DNA of 64,000 nucleotides from NCBI RefSeq assembly GCF_900176515.1, contig NZ_FWXV01000002.1, forward strand, positions 868,001-932,000. Direction: 5' to 3'. The first letter of the stretch is position 1. The number at the start of each line of letters is the position of its first letter. The notes below the pieces were generated by a model, which saw nothing but the letters and a program-made list of their open reading frames with translations, was not told the origin of the DNA and ran no database searches. Both the position numbers and the translations under genes were made by a program. Source of the stretch: Kibdelosporangium aridum (GTDB lineage Bacteria; Actinomycetota; Actinomycetes; Mycobacteriales; Pseudonocardiaceae). Below are positions 43,891-51,476 of the stretch, in pieces.

Positions 43891-44421
43891 TCACGACGCC
43901 TTCGCGATTTGGTCGCTGATGGCTTGGTACGTGACGCCCTTGGCTTCGAGGGTCTTGCCGGCCAGCGACTGGCGCGACAGCAACGCCAGCAGCAGGTGTT
44001 CCGAGCCGATGTACTTGTGTTTTCTGCTCAGCGCTTCCTTGAGACATTGCTCCAACGTCCGTTTGGCCTCGGTGCTGAACGGGACATGTCGTTTGGGCCG
44101 CCCGGCAGGCGCCAGGGCGTCCTTGCCGAACGTTGCCTCGACGCTCCGGATGACGTTCTCGATGTCCACGCCGACCGCGGACAGCGCGGCCGCTTCTTCG
44201 TCGGTGAGCCCGCCGCGCCGCTTCACGCGGTCGAACTCCTCGGTCAGTTCCTCGACGGTCAGCTGATGGCCGTCGAGTAGCCGCGCGGCCGTCTCGTCCT
44301 GGCTTCGGATCAGGGCGACGAGCAGGTCCGTACTGCCGATCTCGACGGCTCCGGACAACCGCGCCTCGTGCTGCGCCCCGATGACCACGTTTCGAACAGT
44401 GGTCGTGAATCGCTCGAACAT
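43891..44421 (-). CDS. Clp N-terminal-domain protein (no ATPase)
   Basis: A 176-residue protein made of two Clp-N repeats: MFERFTTTVRNVVIGAQHEA, GSTDLLVALIRSQDETAARLL, and after a short linker FSTEAKRTLEQCLKEALSRKH, YIGSEHLLLALLSRQSL. The AAA+ domains of ClpC are absent, so it is a stand-alone adaptor-like form, possibly a regulator or decoy of ClpC-dependent proteolysis. ATG 44421 shares its first base with the TGA stop of the small HTH gene, so the two are coupled. The longer frame is unsupported. Confidence 0.88.
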   Translation of the reverse strand: MFERFTTTVRNVVIGAQHEARLSGAVEIGSTDLLVALIRSQDETAARLLDGHQLTVEELTEEFDRVKRRGGLTDEEAAALSAVGVDIENVIRSVEATFGKDALAPAGRPKRHVPFSTEAKRTLEQCLKEALSRKHKYIGSEHLLLALLSRQSLAGKTLEAKGVTYQAISDQIAKAS

Positions 44422-44630
44422 CAGCCCCTCCCGTGTTTCTTGTGCACCGCTTGGCGGCTGACCCCGAGCTCGTTCGCGATGTCCTGCCATGACCACCCGT
44501 TGGCCCGCGCGTTGCGGACTTGCACGGCCTCGAGCCACTCGAGCAGCTTGCGCAACGCCGCGACCGCACGCAGTCCCACCTTGGGATCTTTGTCGCTGGC
44601 CGCAGTCGCCAGCCTGGTCGCCTCACTCAT
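44421..44630 (-). CDS. Small helix-turn-helix protein
   Basis: A 69-residue protein with a C-terminal HTH (VRNARANGWSWQDIANELGV, SRQAVHKKHGRG) and an N-terminal helix. This small HTH type is found directly upstream of Clp-N-domain genes in actinobacteria. It probably binds the 17-bp inverted repeat in front of its own gene. The ATG at 44630 lies six bases after the -10-like TAGATT, so the transcript is predicted to be leaderless or nearly so. It is coupled to the Clp-N gene. Confidence 0.85.
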   Translation of the reverse strand: MSEATRLATAASDKDPKVGLRAVAALRKLLEWLEAVQVRNARANGWSWQDIANELGVSRQAVHKKHGRG

Positions 44631-44632
44631 GA

Positions 44633-44679
44633 CGTCAATCTAGGTTGACACCCGTCCAGATGTCAACCTAGATTGACAC
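44633..44679. promoter_or_regulatory. Palindromic two-way promoter/operator
   Basis: Two CTAG-centred palindromes, TCAATCTAGGTTGA (44635-44648) and TCAACCTAGATTGA (44663-44676), 28 bases apart, make a perfect 17-bp inverted repeat around CCCGTCCAGA. On each strand it reads TTGACA, 18 bases, TAGATT. Plus strand: TTGACA 44644-44649, TAGATT 44669-44674. Minus strand is the mirror image, with -10 six bases before the small HTH ATG. It serves the HTH-ClpN pair and possibly the DMT transporter gene. Confidence 0.8.
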
Positions 44680-44771
44680 AGCAGGTCACACGGTGCTCCG
44701 AGTTCTGTTTGTGACCTAGGAAGCACGGCGATCGGCCGGTGTCAGGTGTCCAGGCCCAATAGGCTGACTTT

Positions 44772-45671
44772 GTGGGAAGTCTGCTATGGCTGGCGCTCGC
44801 CCTGGCAATCGCCGGGGCAGTGCTCAACGGCCTGGGGGCGTTGTGGCAGAACACCGCGGTCCGTGACAACCAGACCGGCAAGCTGGTCAGCATCGCCGCG
44901 TTAGTTCACCTGCTACGCAACCGTCGCTGGCTGATGGGCCAGCTCGCCGTGATCATCGGCAGCGCGCTGCACTTCGGCGCGCTCGCGTTCGCACCGGTCA
45001 CTGTGATCCAGCCGATCGGTGTCCTGGGTATCGCGGTGACCACTGTGGCCTCCGCCAAACTGGACCGCGCCCAACTGTCGCTCGGCACCTGGCTGTCACT
45101 GGCCGCGATCGTGCTCGGCGTCGGCGGCTTCACGTCGCTGGCTGCATCGAACGCCCAAGTCACGCGGGTCTCCGACGAGACGGCGGTACTGATCGCCATG
45201 ATCGTCGGCCTGCTGCTGATGCTCCTCGGACTGATCGGCAGCATCGGCCACGGCCTGGTGCGGTGCCTGGCGTTCGCCGCGGGTGGCGGCGTCGTGTTCG
45301 GGTTCGCGTCCGTGGTGATCCGGCTCGCGGCCCTCAGCTTGGAGCACGGCAACCCGACCGACTTCCCAACCGGGTCGCTGATCGGCGCGATCCTGTCCAT
45401 CCCCGTCGCGGTCTGGTTCATCCAGCAAGCGCACGCGAGCGGCCCACCGGACCTCGTCGTCGCCGCACTGACGCTCGCGGACCCCATCGTGGCGATCGGC
45501 ATCGGTTACGTCGCGCTCGGGGAAGGCGCGAAGACTTCGACGGTGGCGACTCTGGCCGAGGGCGTGTGCTTCCTGATCGCCGCGATCGGCATCGTGGTGC
45601 TGCCGCGCATGCGCAGGAAGTCGACCAGCAAAGTCAGCAGCAACCTACAGGCCCAGTACTCGGAAAGCTGA
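44772..45671 (+). CDS. DMT-superfamily transporter (EamA/NIPA-like)
   Basis: A 299-residue membrane protein with about nine to ten predicted helices arranged as two EamA-type halves (LNGLGALWQNTAVRDNQTGK, APVTVIQPIGVLGIAVTTV; then LVVAALTLADPIVAIGIGYV, GEGAKTSTVATLAEG). The PxxxQPIG-type motif recalls NIPA/magnesium-type members. The substrate is unknown. Start GTG 44772. The last codons (QYSES) lie inside a 29-base sequence that is repeated 529 bases downstream, so the original C-terminus may have been altered by insertion of the downstream segment. Confidence 0.85.
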   Translation: MGSLLWLALALAIAGAVLNGLGALWQNTAVRDNQTGKLVSIAALVHLLRNRRWLMGQLAVIIGSALHFGALAFAPVTVIQPIGVLGIAVTTVASAKLDRAQLSLGTWLSLAAIVLGVGGFTSLAASNAQVTRVSDETAVLIAMIVGLLLMLLGLIGSIGHGLVRCLAFAAGGGVVFGFASVVIRLAALSLEHGNPTDFPTGSLIGAILSIPVAVWFIQQAHASGPPDLVVAALTLADPIVAIGIGYVALGEGAKTSTVATLAEGVCFLIAAIGIVVLPRMRRKSTSKVSSNLQAQYSES

Positions 45672-45680
45672 CCTGCCACT
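45652..45680 (+). repeat. 29-bp direct repeat, left copy
   Basis: CCCAGTACTCGGAAAGCTGA and the next nine bases are identical to 46181-46209. It covers the last codons and stop of the DMT transporter gene. The pair brackets 500 bases of structured sequence. Confidence 0.9.
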
Positions 45681-45750
45681 CGGGCAGAGCCCGGCGGGAC
45701 AACCCCTGCGCTGCCGCGCCGAGACAATCACCCAGGTCCGCGCTGCACGA

Positions 45751-46010
45751 AGCGACTTTGACGAACCCACTTCCGGCAGGGTTTCCGTCGAAGTGGGTCG
45801 CTCGACAGGGCGGTGGTTTGTCCTGGTGTGGAGGTCTTTTCCTGGTGCGGTAGCACAGGGGTGGGCTTCGGGGGTGTTCCCTCCGGTATGGCCTGGGCTT
45901 GTCCAACCACGGGGTGTCAGGAGGTCGGCCAACGCGACCCAGCCCGCAGCGGCGGCGATACCGACCTCTTGACGCCCCGTGGTTCCGTCAGGCAGGCCGT
46001 ACCGGAGGGG
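45751..46010 (+). ncRNA. Candidate structured RNA with wobble-preserved long helices
   Basis: A first hairpin pairs ACTTTGACG (45755-45763) with CGTCGAAGT (45786-45794) through one T-G pair, with AACCC/GGGTT inside. A second, long one pairs the 24 bases 45905-45928 with 45961-45984 through two G-T pairs, and outside it 45879-45895 (CCTCCGGTATGGCCTG) with 45993-46010 (CAGGCCGTACCGGAGG) through one more. All four wobbles are G-U only if the plus strand is transcribed; on the minus strand they become A-C mismatches. No known family is recognised. Confidence 0.5.
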
Positions 46011-46180
46011 ACGCCCGCGCCACCCAAACCAAGGGAGAAATGCAAGCTGAAAGCCCCCTCCCTCTGGGTGGCCTCCCTGCAATTCTTTTCAGAAGCCCGG
46101 AACCGGAGCTTCACGGAAACACCCAGCCGCCGCGTCACAGTCCTGGCCTGGCCAACCCGCCCGGCCGTCGACAACCACCC

Positions 46181-46209
46181 CCCAGTACTCGGAAAGCTGA
46201 CCTGCCACT
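46181..46209 (+). repeat. 29-bp direct repeat, right copy
   Basis: Identical to 45652-45680 over 29 bases in the same orientation, 529 bases apart. It lies directly before repeat R1 copy B. It is too long for a simple target-site duplication and may mark homologous recombination or the ends of an inserted unit. Confidence 0.9.
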
Positions 46210-46221
46210 TCGACGAATCCC

Positions 46222-46342
46222 CAACCCCATCCCCACAAAAGGACATCCCCCACCACTCCCGGGGGGACGACCCCTGGCCAGTCTATCGGCGATATGGGCA
46301 GGTCAAAGGGGTTACCAGCGGGTTGTGGACAACCAGATTTGC
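46222..46342 (-). repeat. Repeat R1, copy B: DnaA box and promoter-like hexamers
   Basis: Inverted relative to copy A at 6117. The DnaA box reads TGTGGACAA on the plus strand (46324-46332); the hexamers are at 46301-46306 (TTGACC on minus) and 46280-46285 (TAGACT on minus), again 15 bases apart. The block from TAGACT to the T-rich end is identical to copy A. It lies 83 bases downstream of the chitinase gene and points the same way, as copy A does for its upstream gene. Confidence 0.8.
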
Positions 46343-46424
46343 GAACGGACCGTACGCCCGGGTTGGCGGCATCCAAAGGGACGCGGGCGGCGCCCAAGGG
46401 GGACTTGGGCGCCGCCGCAACGGG

Positions 46425-47384
46425 TCAGCCGGTGACTGCTGCGTTGGCGCGGGTGAATTCCCATTGGCCTTGGCTGATGCCGCCGCAGTTGTTGCAGTCG
46501 CGGTTCAGTGCCCAGAAGGAGACACGGGCCAGGTGGACCGAGTTGGCCCAGCTGACGATGGCGCGGAAGTTGGCCGCTGTCACGATCTCGCCGGTGTCGG
46601 TGCGGCCGTTCATCGACGACAGGCCCGATCGGCGCCATGCGGCGTCGTCGGACAGGCCGTAGACGGCCTTCACGCGGTTCTTCAGTCCTGTCACCGAGCT
46701 CTTGGTCATCGCGACCATGTCGCCGCCGGAGCTGAAGTTGAACGGCATCACCGTCCACACGTCGACCGGGGCGCCGAGGTCGCGTGCCCGCTGGATCAAC
46801 CTGTTGCCCCACGTCTCGGGCCCGCTGACCTCCGTGGGGATCGTGATCACGATCTTCACCGCGGGCCGCTGCTGGCGGACGATCTTCAGTGCGTTCAGGA
46901 TCTTGTCCTGCACGGCCGCGTTCGAGAACTCGTCGGTGTTCTCGATGTCCAGGTCGATCGCGGTGAAGCGGCCCGCGTCGATCACCTTCACGTAGGCGCC
47001 GGCCAGTGCTTGTGCGGTTGAGCAGTACGTGCCGAGTTTGCGGCCGGACCAGCCGCCGATGGACGGGATCGCGTCGCCGCCCGCGGCTCTGATCTGGTTG
47101 ACGCGCGTGATGTCGGCACCGGTCAGCGAACGGTTTCCGTCCCACATCGGGTTACAGGTTCCGTTGGACAGGATGAACGCCAACGTGAACGCCCTGATCC
47201 CGGTCTGGGACATGACAGTGGTCGGGTTGGGCGGGTTGCTCCACTGGTACAGGTATGGAGCGGCGAGGATCGGATTCACTGCAACGTTTGTCTCGGCGTT
47301 CGCTGTGCCATTCGAGCTGGGCGCGAGACCGACAGCCATGCTCACGGCTGCCGCCGCGACAAGAATCCGCCGCATGATCTTCAT
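46425..47384 (-). CDS. Secreted GH18 chitinase
   Basis: A 319-residue glycosyl hydrolase. A signal peptide (ILVAAAAVSMAVGLAP ... ANA/ET, cleavage near residue 30) precedes a single GH18 barrel beginning LAAPYLYQWSNPP. The catalytic DxDxE motif is AIDLDIENTD with proton donor Glu148; SIGGWSGRKLG is the substrate-binding strand and MPFNFSSGGD the later active-site block. There is no chitin-binding domain. It degrades chitin or related GlcNAc polymers outside the cell. Start ATG 47384. Repeat R1 copy B lies just downstream. Confidence 0.93.
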   Translation of the reverse strand: MKIMRRILVAAAAVSMAVGLAPSSNGTANAETNVAVNPILAAPYLYQWSNPPNPTTVMSQTGIRAFTLAFILSNGTCNPMWDGNRSLTGADITRVNQIRAAGGDAIPSIGGWSGRKLGTYCSTAQALAGAYVKVIDAGRFTAIDLDIENTDEFSNAAVQDKILNALKIVRQQRPAVKIVITIPTEVSGPETWGNRLIQRARDLGAPVDVWTVMPFNFSSGGDMVAMTKSSVTGLKNRVKAVYGLSDDAAWRRSGLSSMNGRTDTGEIVTAANFRAIVSWANSVHLARVSFWALNRDCNNCGGISQGQWEFTRANAAVTG

Positions 47385-47573
47385 TTGTGTCCTCCAGCAT
47401 GCAGGGGTGCGGAGCCCACCTCCGACGTCTTAGGCGGCGGTGTCGGACCGGAGGCGGCCGACTACAGTCAGCGCCTTTCACGGTGGACTAGACCAAATGA
47501 GGCTGTCAAGGGGTAATAACCGGGCCCCGGCTCCGATACCCGAGTGGACACCTCGCCACGAGAAGGGCCGTCG

Positions 47574-48251
47574 ATGCCAGCAAAGGTCATCAACCTCACC
47601 GTGCACGGCATCGGGAAACCACCACGGGACCTGGAACCCGGCGAAGACGGCACGTGGGTCACCGTCGAGCAATTCGAACAAGTCATGGACGCGGTCATCG
47701 GCAGGCCGGACGTGCACATCACGTTCGACGACGGCAACTCCTCCGACATCGAGATCGCCTTGCCCCGCCTGCTGGAACGCGGGCTGACCGCCGAGTTCTT
47801 CGTACTGGCCGGGCTGCTCGGCGAACCGGGCAGGCTGGACCGCGCCGATGTCCGTGAGCTCGAGGCAGCCGGGATGCGGATCGGGTCGCACGGGTGGTCA
47901 CACCGCGACTGGCGGCGGGTCGACTTTCCCCAAGCGGTCGAGGAAATGGTTACCGCGCCACGGGTTCTCGCCGAGATCATCGGCCATCCGGTGACCAGGG
48001 TGGCGGTGCCGTTCGGCTCGTACGACCGGCTTGTGTTGGGCCGATTGCGTTACGCGGGCGCGAGCCTGGTCTATACGAGTGACGGCGGTGCGGCGCGACC
48101 GGAGTCGTGGATGCAGGCGAGGACCAGTCTGCGGCACGACATTGATCCATCTTGGACAGCGGACGTGCTCGCCGGTCAGCCGGGACTGCGCCGCGAAGCA
48201 CGCAGGTTCGCCGCCGGACTGGTGAAACGCACTCGTGGCCCAGCGCGATGA
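47574..48251 (+). CDS. Polysaccharide deacetylase (NodB-type, CE4)
   Basis: A 225-residue CE4 deacetylase: the catalytic Asp pair in VHITFDDGNSSD (Asp52/Asp53), the metal-binding HxxxH as GSHGWSHRDW (His106/His110), and the later VAVPFGSYDRLVL. There is no signal peptide, which is unusual for extracellular CE4 enzymes and suggests action on a lipid-linked or nucleotide sugar inside the cell. ATG 47574 follows GAGAAGG at seven bases; the upstream ATG in frame is less well placed. It opens the surface-polysaccharide locus. Confidence 0.9.
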   Translation: MPAKVINLTVHGIGKPPRDLEPGEDGTWVTVEQFEQVMDAVIGRPDVHITFDDGNSSDIEIALPRLLERGLTAEFFVLAGLLGEPGRLDRADVRELEAAGMRIGSHGWSHRDWRRVDFPQAVEEMVTAPRVLAEIIGHPVTRVAVPFGSYDRLVLGRLRYAGASLVYTSDGGAARPESWMQARTSLRHDIDPSWTADVLAGQPGLRREARRFAAGLVKRTRGPAR

Positions 48252-48258
48252 GGTTGGC

Positions 48259-49161
48259 GTGAGAGTCGCCGTCGTCATTGTGACGTACAACAGCGCGGAC
48301 GCTCTCGGTTCGTGTCTGGCGTCGCTCCCCGACGGGTTCGACGGCGTCGACCTCACCGAGATCGTGGTTGCTGACAACGCTTCCCGGGACTCGACATGTG
48401 AAATCGCCAAGAACTTCACCGAGTTGCCGGTGCGCGTCGTCGACCTTGGCCGCAACGCGGGGTATGCGGCCGGGATCAACGCCGGGATCGCGTCCCTTGG
48501 TTCGTACGACGCCGTCTTGGTGATCAACCCGGACGTCCGGGTCCGCCCCGGCGCGGTTGCCAAGCTGGCCAAGGTTTTCCAGCAACCAGGCGTCGGGATC
48601 GCAGCGCCAAAACTGGAGAATCCTGACGGCACCTTGCAGCCGTCGTTGCGGCGCCCGCCGACTGTGCCGCGGGCTTGGGCCGAGGCGTTGATCGGCGGGA
48701 ACCGTGCTGGTCGATGGGGTTCTCTCGGTGAGCTGATCACCGATCCACGTCGCTACGACCTCGCCGGGCCTGCCGCGTGGGCGACCGGTGGCGTGTTGAT
48801 GCTCTCTGCCGAAGTGGTGCTGACCGCTGGCCGCTGGGATGAGTCTTTCTTGTTGTACGGCGAGGAAACCGACTTCGCGTTGCGAGCTGGCAACCTGGGT
48901 CTGGTGACGTGGTACACGCCGGATGCCGTGTTCGAGCACGATGGCGGCGACTCGGGTACCAATCCCATGCTCTGGGCGCTGCTCACGGTCAACCGGACGC
49001 GCGTTGTCCGTCGCCACTACGGTTTCTGGGCTTGGGCTGGGTACTACGCGGCCGTGGTCGTCGGCGAGGGGATCCGTGCGCTGGCAGGCAGGCCGACCGC
49101 CAAACTAGCACTTGAATGGTTGCTGAAACCGTCCAGGAGACTGCGGGTGCTGCCACAATGA
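48259..49161 (+). CDS. Family 2 glycosyltransferase
   Basis: A 300-residue GT-A enzyme related to rhamnosyl/galactofuranosyl transferases: VAVVIVTYNSADALGSCLAS at the N-terminus, VVADNASRDST, the donor/metal motif VLVINPDVRV, and the acceptor-side ETDFALRAGNLGLVTWYT with ATGGVLMLSAEV. Start GTG 48259 has GAGG five bases upstream; GTG 48235 is an alternative that overlaps the deacetylase gene. It ends ATGA with the next gene. It likely adds a sugar to a lipid-linked surface glycan at the cytoplasmic face. Confidence 0.92.
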   Translation: MRVAVVIVTYNSADALGSCLASLPDGFDGVDLTEIVVADNASRDSTCEIAKNFTELPVRVVDLGRNAGYAAGINAGIASLGSYDAVLVINPDVRVRPGAVAKLAKVFQQPGVGIAAPKLENPDGTLQPSLRRPPTVPRAWAEALIGGNRAGRWGSLGELITDPRRYDLAGPAAWATGGVLMLSAEVVLTAGRWDESFLLYGEETDFALRAGNLGLVTWYTPDAVFEHDGGDSGTNPMLWALLTVNRTRVVRRHYGFWAWAGYYAAVVVGEGIRALAGRPTAKLALEWLLKPSRRLRVLPQ

Positions 49162-50156
49162 GACTCGTCCCTTTCGGATCACTGACCGACGAGAACTTCG
49201 CGGCATGGCGGGCGATCCGAGACGGTGATTCCCGATGGGACAGTCCCTACTTCACGCCGGAGTACGTCGCCGCCGTCCACGCTGGACGGCCGGTCGAGGT
49301 GCTGATCGGTGACGGATTCGTCTGGCCGTTGCACAAGTCCGGAAGCTCAGCCAAACCCGCGGGCTCACCGGGTGCCGACTTCCAGGGACCGCTCGTCGAA
49401 CCGGGTGTCAGACTTTCTCCGCAGAGAATGCTTGCGTCCGTTGGCATCCGGTCACTCGCGTTCGACCACCTGCTGGACGGTTACCAGGATTTCGAACCCT
49501 GGGTCGAGGAAAAGCGGGTCTCGCCGGTCATGGACGTGTCCGGCGGTCTGGACGGCTACACGAAGCGAGTCGACAAGAGCGGGCGCGACAAGATGTCCGA
49601 AGCACGCCGGCTCACCAACAAGGCATCGCGTGAGCTGGGTCCGGTCGAGTTCACGGTGCGGGCACGCGACGGGCTGGACCACGTCATCGCACTCAAGCGT
49701 GAGCAATACGCGTCCACCGGTGCGCGGGACCACTTCGCGGACCCGGTGCACCAGGACTTGCTCTATCGATTGCTCGACTCGGAGCTCGGGCTGTTGTCCA
49801 CTGTGTACGCGGGGCCACATCTGCTGGCCGCGCACTTCGGTATTCGGTCCCACGGTGTGCTGCACTGGTGGTTCCCGGTGTTCGACCGGAAGTTCGGCTC
49901 CTACTCACCTGGCTGGATCCTGTTGCGCGAGATGGTGATGGCCGCACCGGACCTCGGCATCACCAGGATCGACCTTGGCCGTGGTGAAGACGAGTACAAG
50001 CGGCGCGCGATGACTGGATCGTCCACTGTGTGCATTGGTGCCGTCACGTCCGGTCTGCGGACGTCGGCCCGGCGGATGAGCCGGGCCGCTGTCGCTGCTG
50101 CCAAGGCGTCGCCGATCGCCCCTCAGCTCAAGGCGATCGCCCGCAAGTTCCGCTAG
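49158..50156 (+). CDS. FemAB/GNAT-like acyltransferase (BcsL/CelD-type)
   Basis: A 332-residue protein of the GNAT-like fold often found in polysaccharide clusters. Family blocks: FTPEYVAAVHAGRPVEVLIG, a central SGRDKMSEARRLTNKASREL, the acyl-binding segment FTVRARDGLDHVIALKREQY, and SYSPGWILLREMVMAAPDLGITRIDLGRGEDEYK, typical of CelD/BcsL proteins. It probably transfers an acyl or aminoacyl group to the glycan or its precursor. ATG 49158 overlaps the preceding stop by four bases. It converges with the UDP-sugar dehydrogenase gene, also overlapping by four. Confidence 0.85.
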   Translation: MRLVPFGSLTDENFAAWRAIRDGDSRWDSPYFTPEYVAAVHAGRPVEVLIGDGFVWPLHKSGSSAKPAGSPGADFQGPLVEPGVRLSPQRMLASVGIRSLAFDHLLDGYQDFEPWVEEKRVSPVMDVSGGLDGYTKRVDKSGRDKMSEARRLTNKASRELGPVEFTVRARDGLDHVIALKREQYASTGARDHFADPVHQDLLYRLLDSELGLLSTVYAGPHLLAAHFGIRSHGVLHWWFPVFDRKFGSYSPGWILLREMVMAAPDLGITRIDLGRGEDEYKRRAMTGSSTVCIGAVTSGLRTSARRMSRAAVAAAKASPIAPQLKAIARKFR

Positions 50157-51466
50157 CAGCCGAGCCCGGCCCAAGTGAAGCCCGCGCGGCCCAGAGTGTC
50201 CTTGTCCAGCAGGTTACGGGTGTCCACAACCACCGGGTTGCGAACCGTCGCGGCCAGTTTGGACCAGTCGAGGGTCCGGAACTCCGGCCACTCCGTCAAA
50301 ATCACCAACGCGTCAGCTTCCTTGCCGACCAGGTAGGGGTCGTCGACCACGGTCACCGAGCCGATCTCCGGGCGGAGACTGTCTGAACGCACAGCTGGGT
50401 CGTACGCGACAAGCTCGGCGCCTGCCTGGCGCAACAGGGCGGCGACGGCGAGTGCGGGCGAGTCACGCAGGTCGTCGGTGTTGGCCTTGAACGTCAGTCC
50501 GAAAAGGCCGAGTCGCATGTGAGACAGCGAACCGCCACGCTTGCCGGTCACCGCAAGGCGGATCTTGTCCACGATCCGCTGGCGCTGCCGCTCGTTGGTG
50601 TCGATGGTGGCCCGCAGCAGCCGGAACTCGAAGTCGGCCGAGTCCGCGACCTGGAGCATCGCCGACGTGTCCTTGGGCAGGCACGAGCCGCCCCAGCCGG
50701 GGCCGGGCGACAGAAATGCCTGGCCGATTCGGCGGTCGTAGCCCATGCCTTCGGTGACGTCCGCGATGTTGGCTCCGAGGCGTTCACACAGCTCAGCCAT
50801 CGCGTTCACATAGGACAGCTTCATCGCAAGGAAGCAGTTGGCCGCGTATTTCACCAACTCCGCGCTCGCCGCGTCGGTCAGCACCGTGGGTGCGCCCAAA
50901 CGCGCGTACAGAGCGGAAACACGCTCGGCAGCGTCTTGCTCGTCGCACCCGACCACGATCCGGTCCGGGTTCAGGAAGTCGTCGACCGCGGAGCCTTCAC
51001 GCAGGAACTCGGGGTTGCTGACGACGGATACGTCCGCGCGGTTGAGCAATTCCTTGGTGCGCTCGGCCGTGCCGACCGGGACGGTCGACTTGTTGACGAT
51101 GACCGTGCCCGGGTTGAGCAGGTCGCGGACCTCGTCGATGACCGACTCGACCGTGCTGAGGTCGGCAACGCCGCCAACGCCCATGGGAGTCGGGACGCAG
51201 AGGTAGACGATCTCAGCGCCCTGTTCGTGTCCGGTGATCGCCGCCTGGGCACCGACCACGAAGGACAGTCGACCGGCCGCGAGGCCTTCGGCGACGAGCT
51301 CGGCGAGGCCGGGTTCGAGGATGTCCACCTCGGCCCGTCTCAGTCGTTCGATCTTTGCTGGGTCCACGTCACCGCACACCACCCGGTGGCCGAGCGACGC
51401 GAGGCAAGCGCCGGTGGTGAGACCCACGTAACCGGTCCCGACCACCGCGATGCGTCTGGCGAACAT
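50153..51466 (-). CDS. UDP-glucose/GDP-mannose 6-dehydrogenase
   Basis: A 437-residue NAD enzyme that oxidises a nucleotide sugar twice to the uronic acid. Rossmann loop VVGTGYVGLTTGACLASLGH, VVSNPEFLREGSAVDDFLNP, catalytic Cys262 in GPGWGGSCLPKD, and the C-terminal GLTFKANTDDLRDSPALAV. The substrate (UDP-glucose most likely) is inferred from similarity to Ugd. ATG 51466 begins the Rossmann strand; the longer frame is rejected. It supplies uronic acid for the surface glycan made by the flanking genes. Confidence 0.93.
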   Translation of the reverse strand: MFARRIAVVGTGYVGLTTGACLASLGHRVVCGDVDPAKIERLRRAEVDILEPGLAELVAEGLAAGRLSFVVGAQAAITGHEQGAEIVYLCVPTPMGVGGVADLSTVESVIDEVRDLLNPGTVIVNKSTVPVGTAERTKELLNRADVSVVSNPEFLREGSAVDDFLNPDRIVVGCDEQDAAERVSALYARLGAPTVLTDAASAELVKYAANCFLAMKLSYVNAMAELCERLGANIADVTEGMGYDRRIGQAFLSPGPGWGGSCLPKDTSAMLQVADSADFEFRLLRATIDTNERQRQRIVDKIRLAVTGKRGGSLSHMRLGLFGLTFKANTDDLRDSPALAVAALLRQAGAELVAYDPAVRSDSLRPEIGSVTVVDDPYLVGKEADALVILTEWPEFRTLDWSKLAATVRNPVVVDTRNLLDKDTLGRAGFTWAGLGC

Positions 51467-51476
51467 GTGCTGCCTT

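Larger units (their letters stand above)
45672..46424. other. 753-base gap: structured segment, direct repeats and repeat R1
   Basis: Contains the structured stretch 45751-46010, the second 29-bp direct repeat (46181-46209) and repeat R1 copy B (46222-46342). Frames that cross it have no recognisable similarity and are treated as chance. Confidence 0.75.

Noticed and set aside
45652..46209. Insertion sequence or transposon
   Set aside because: There is no transposase gene and no terminal inverted repeats; the 29-bp direct repeats alone do not define an IS.
45813..47021. 402-residue plus-strand frame
   Set aside because: Crosses the structured segment, repeat R1 and lies antisense to the chitinase gene; no recognisable domain.
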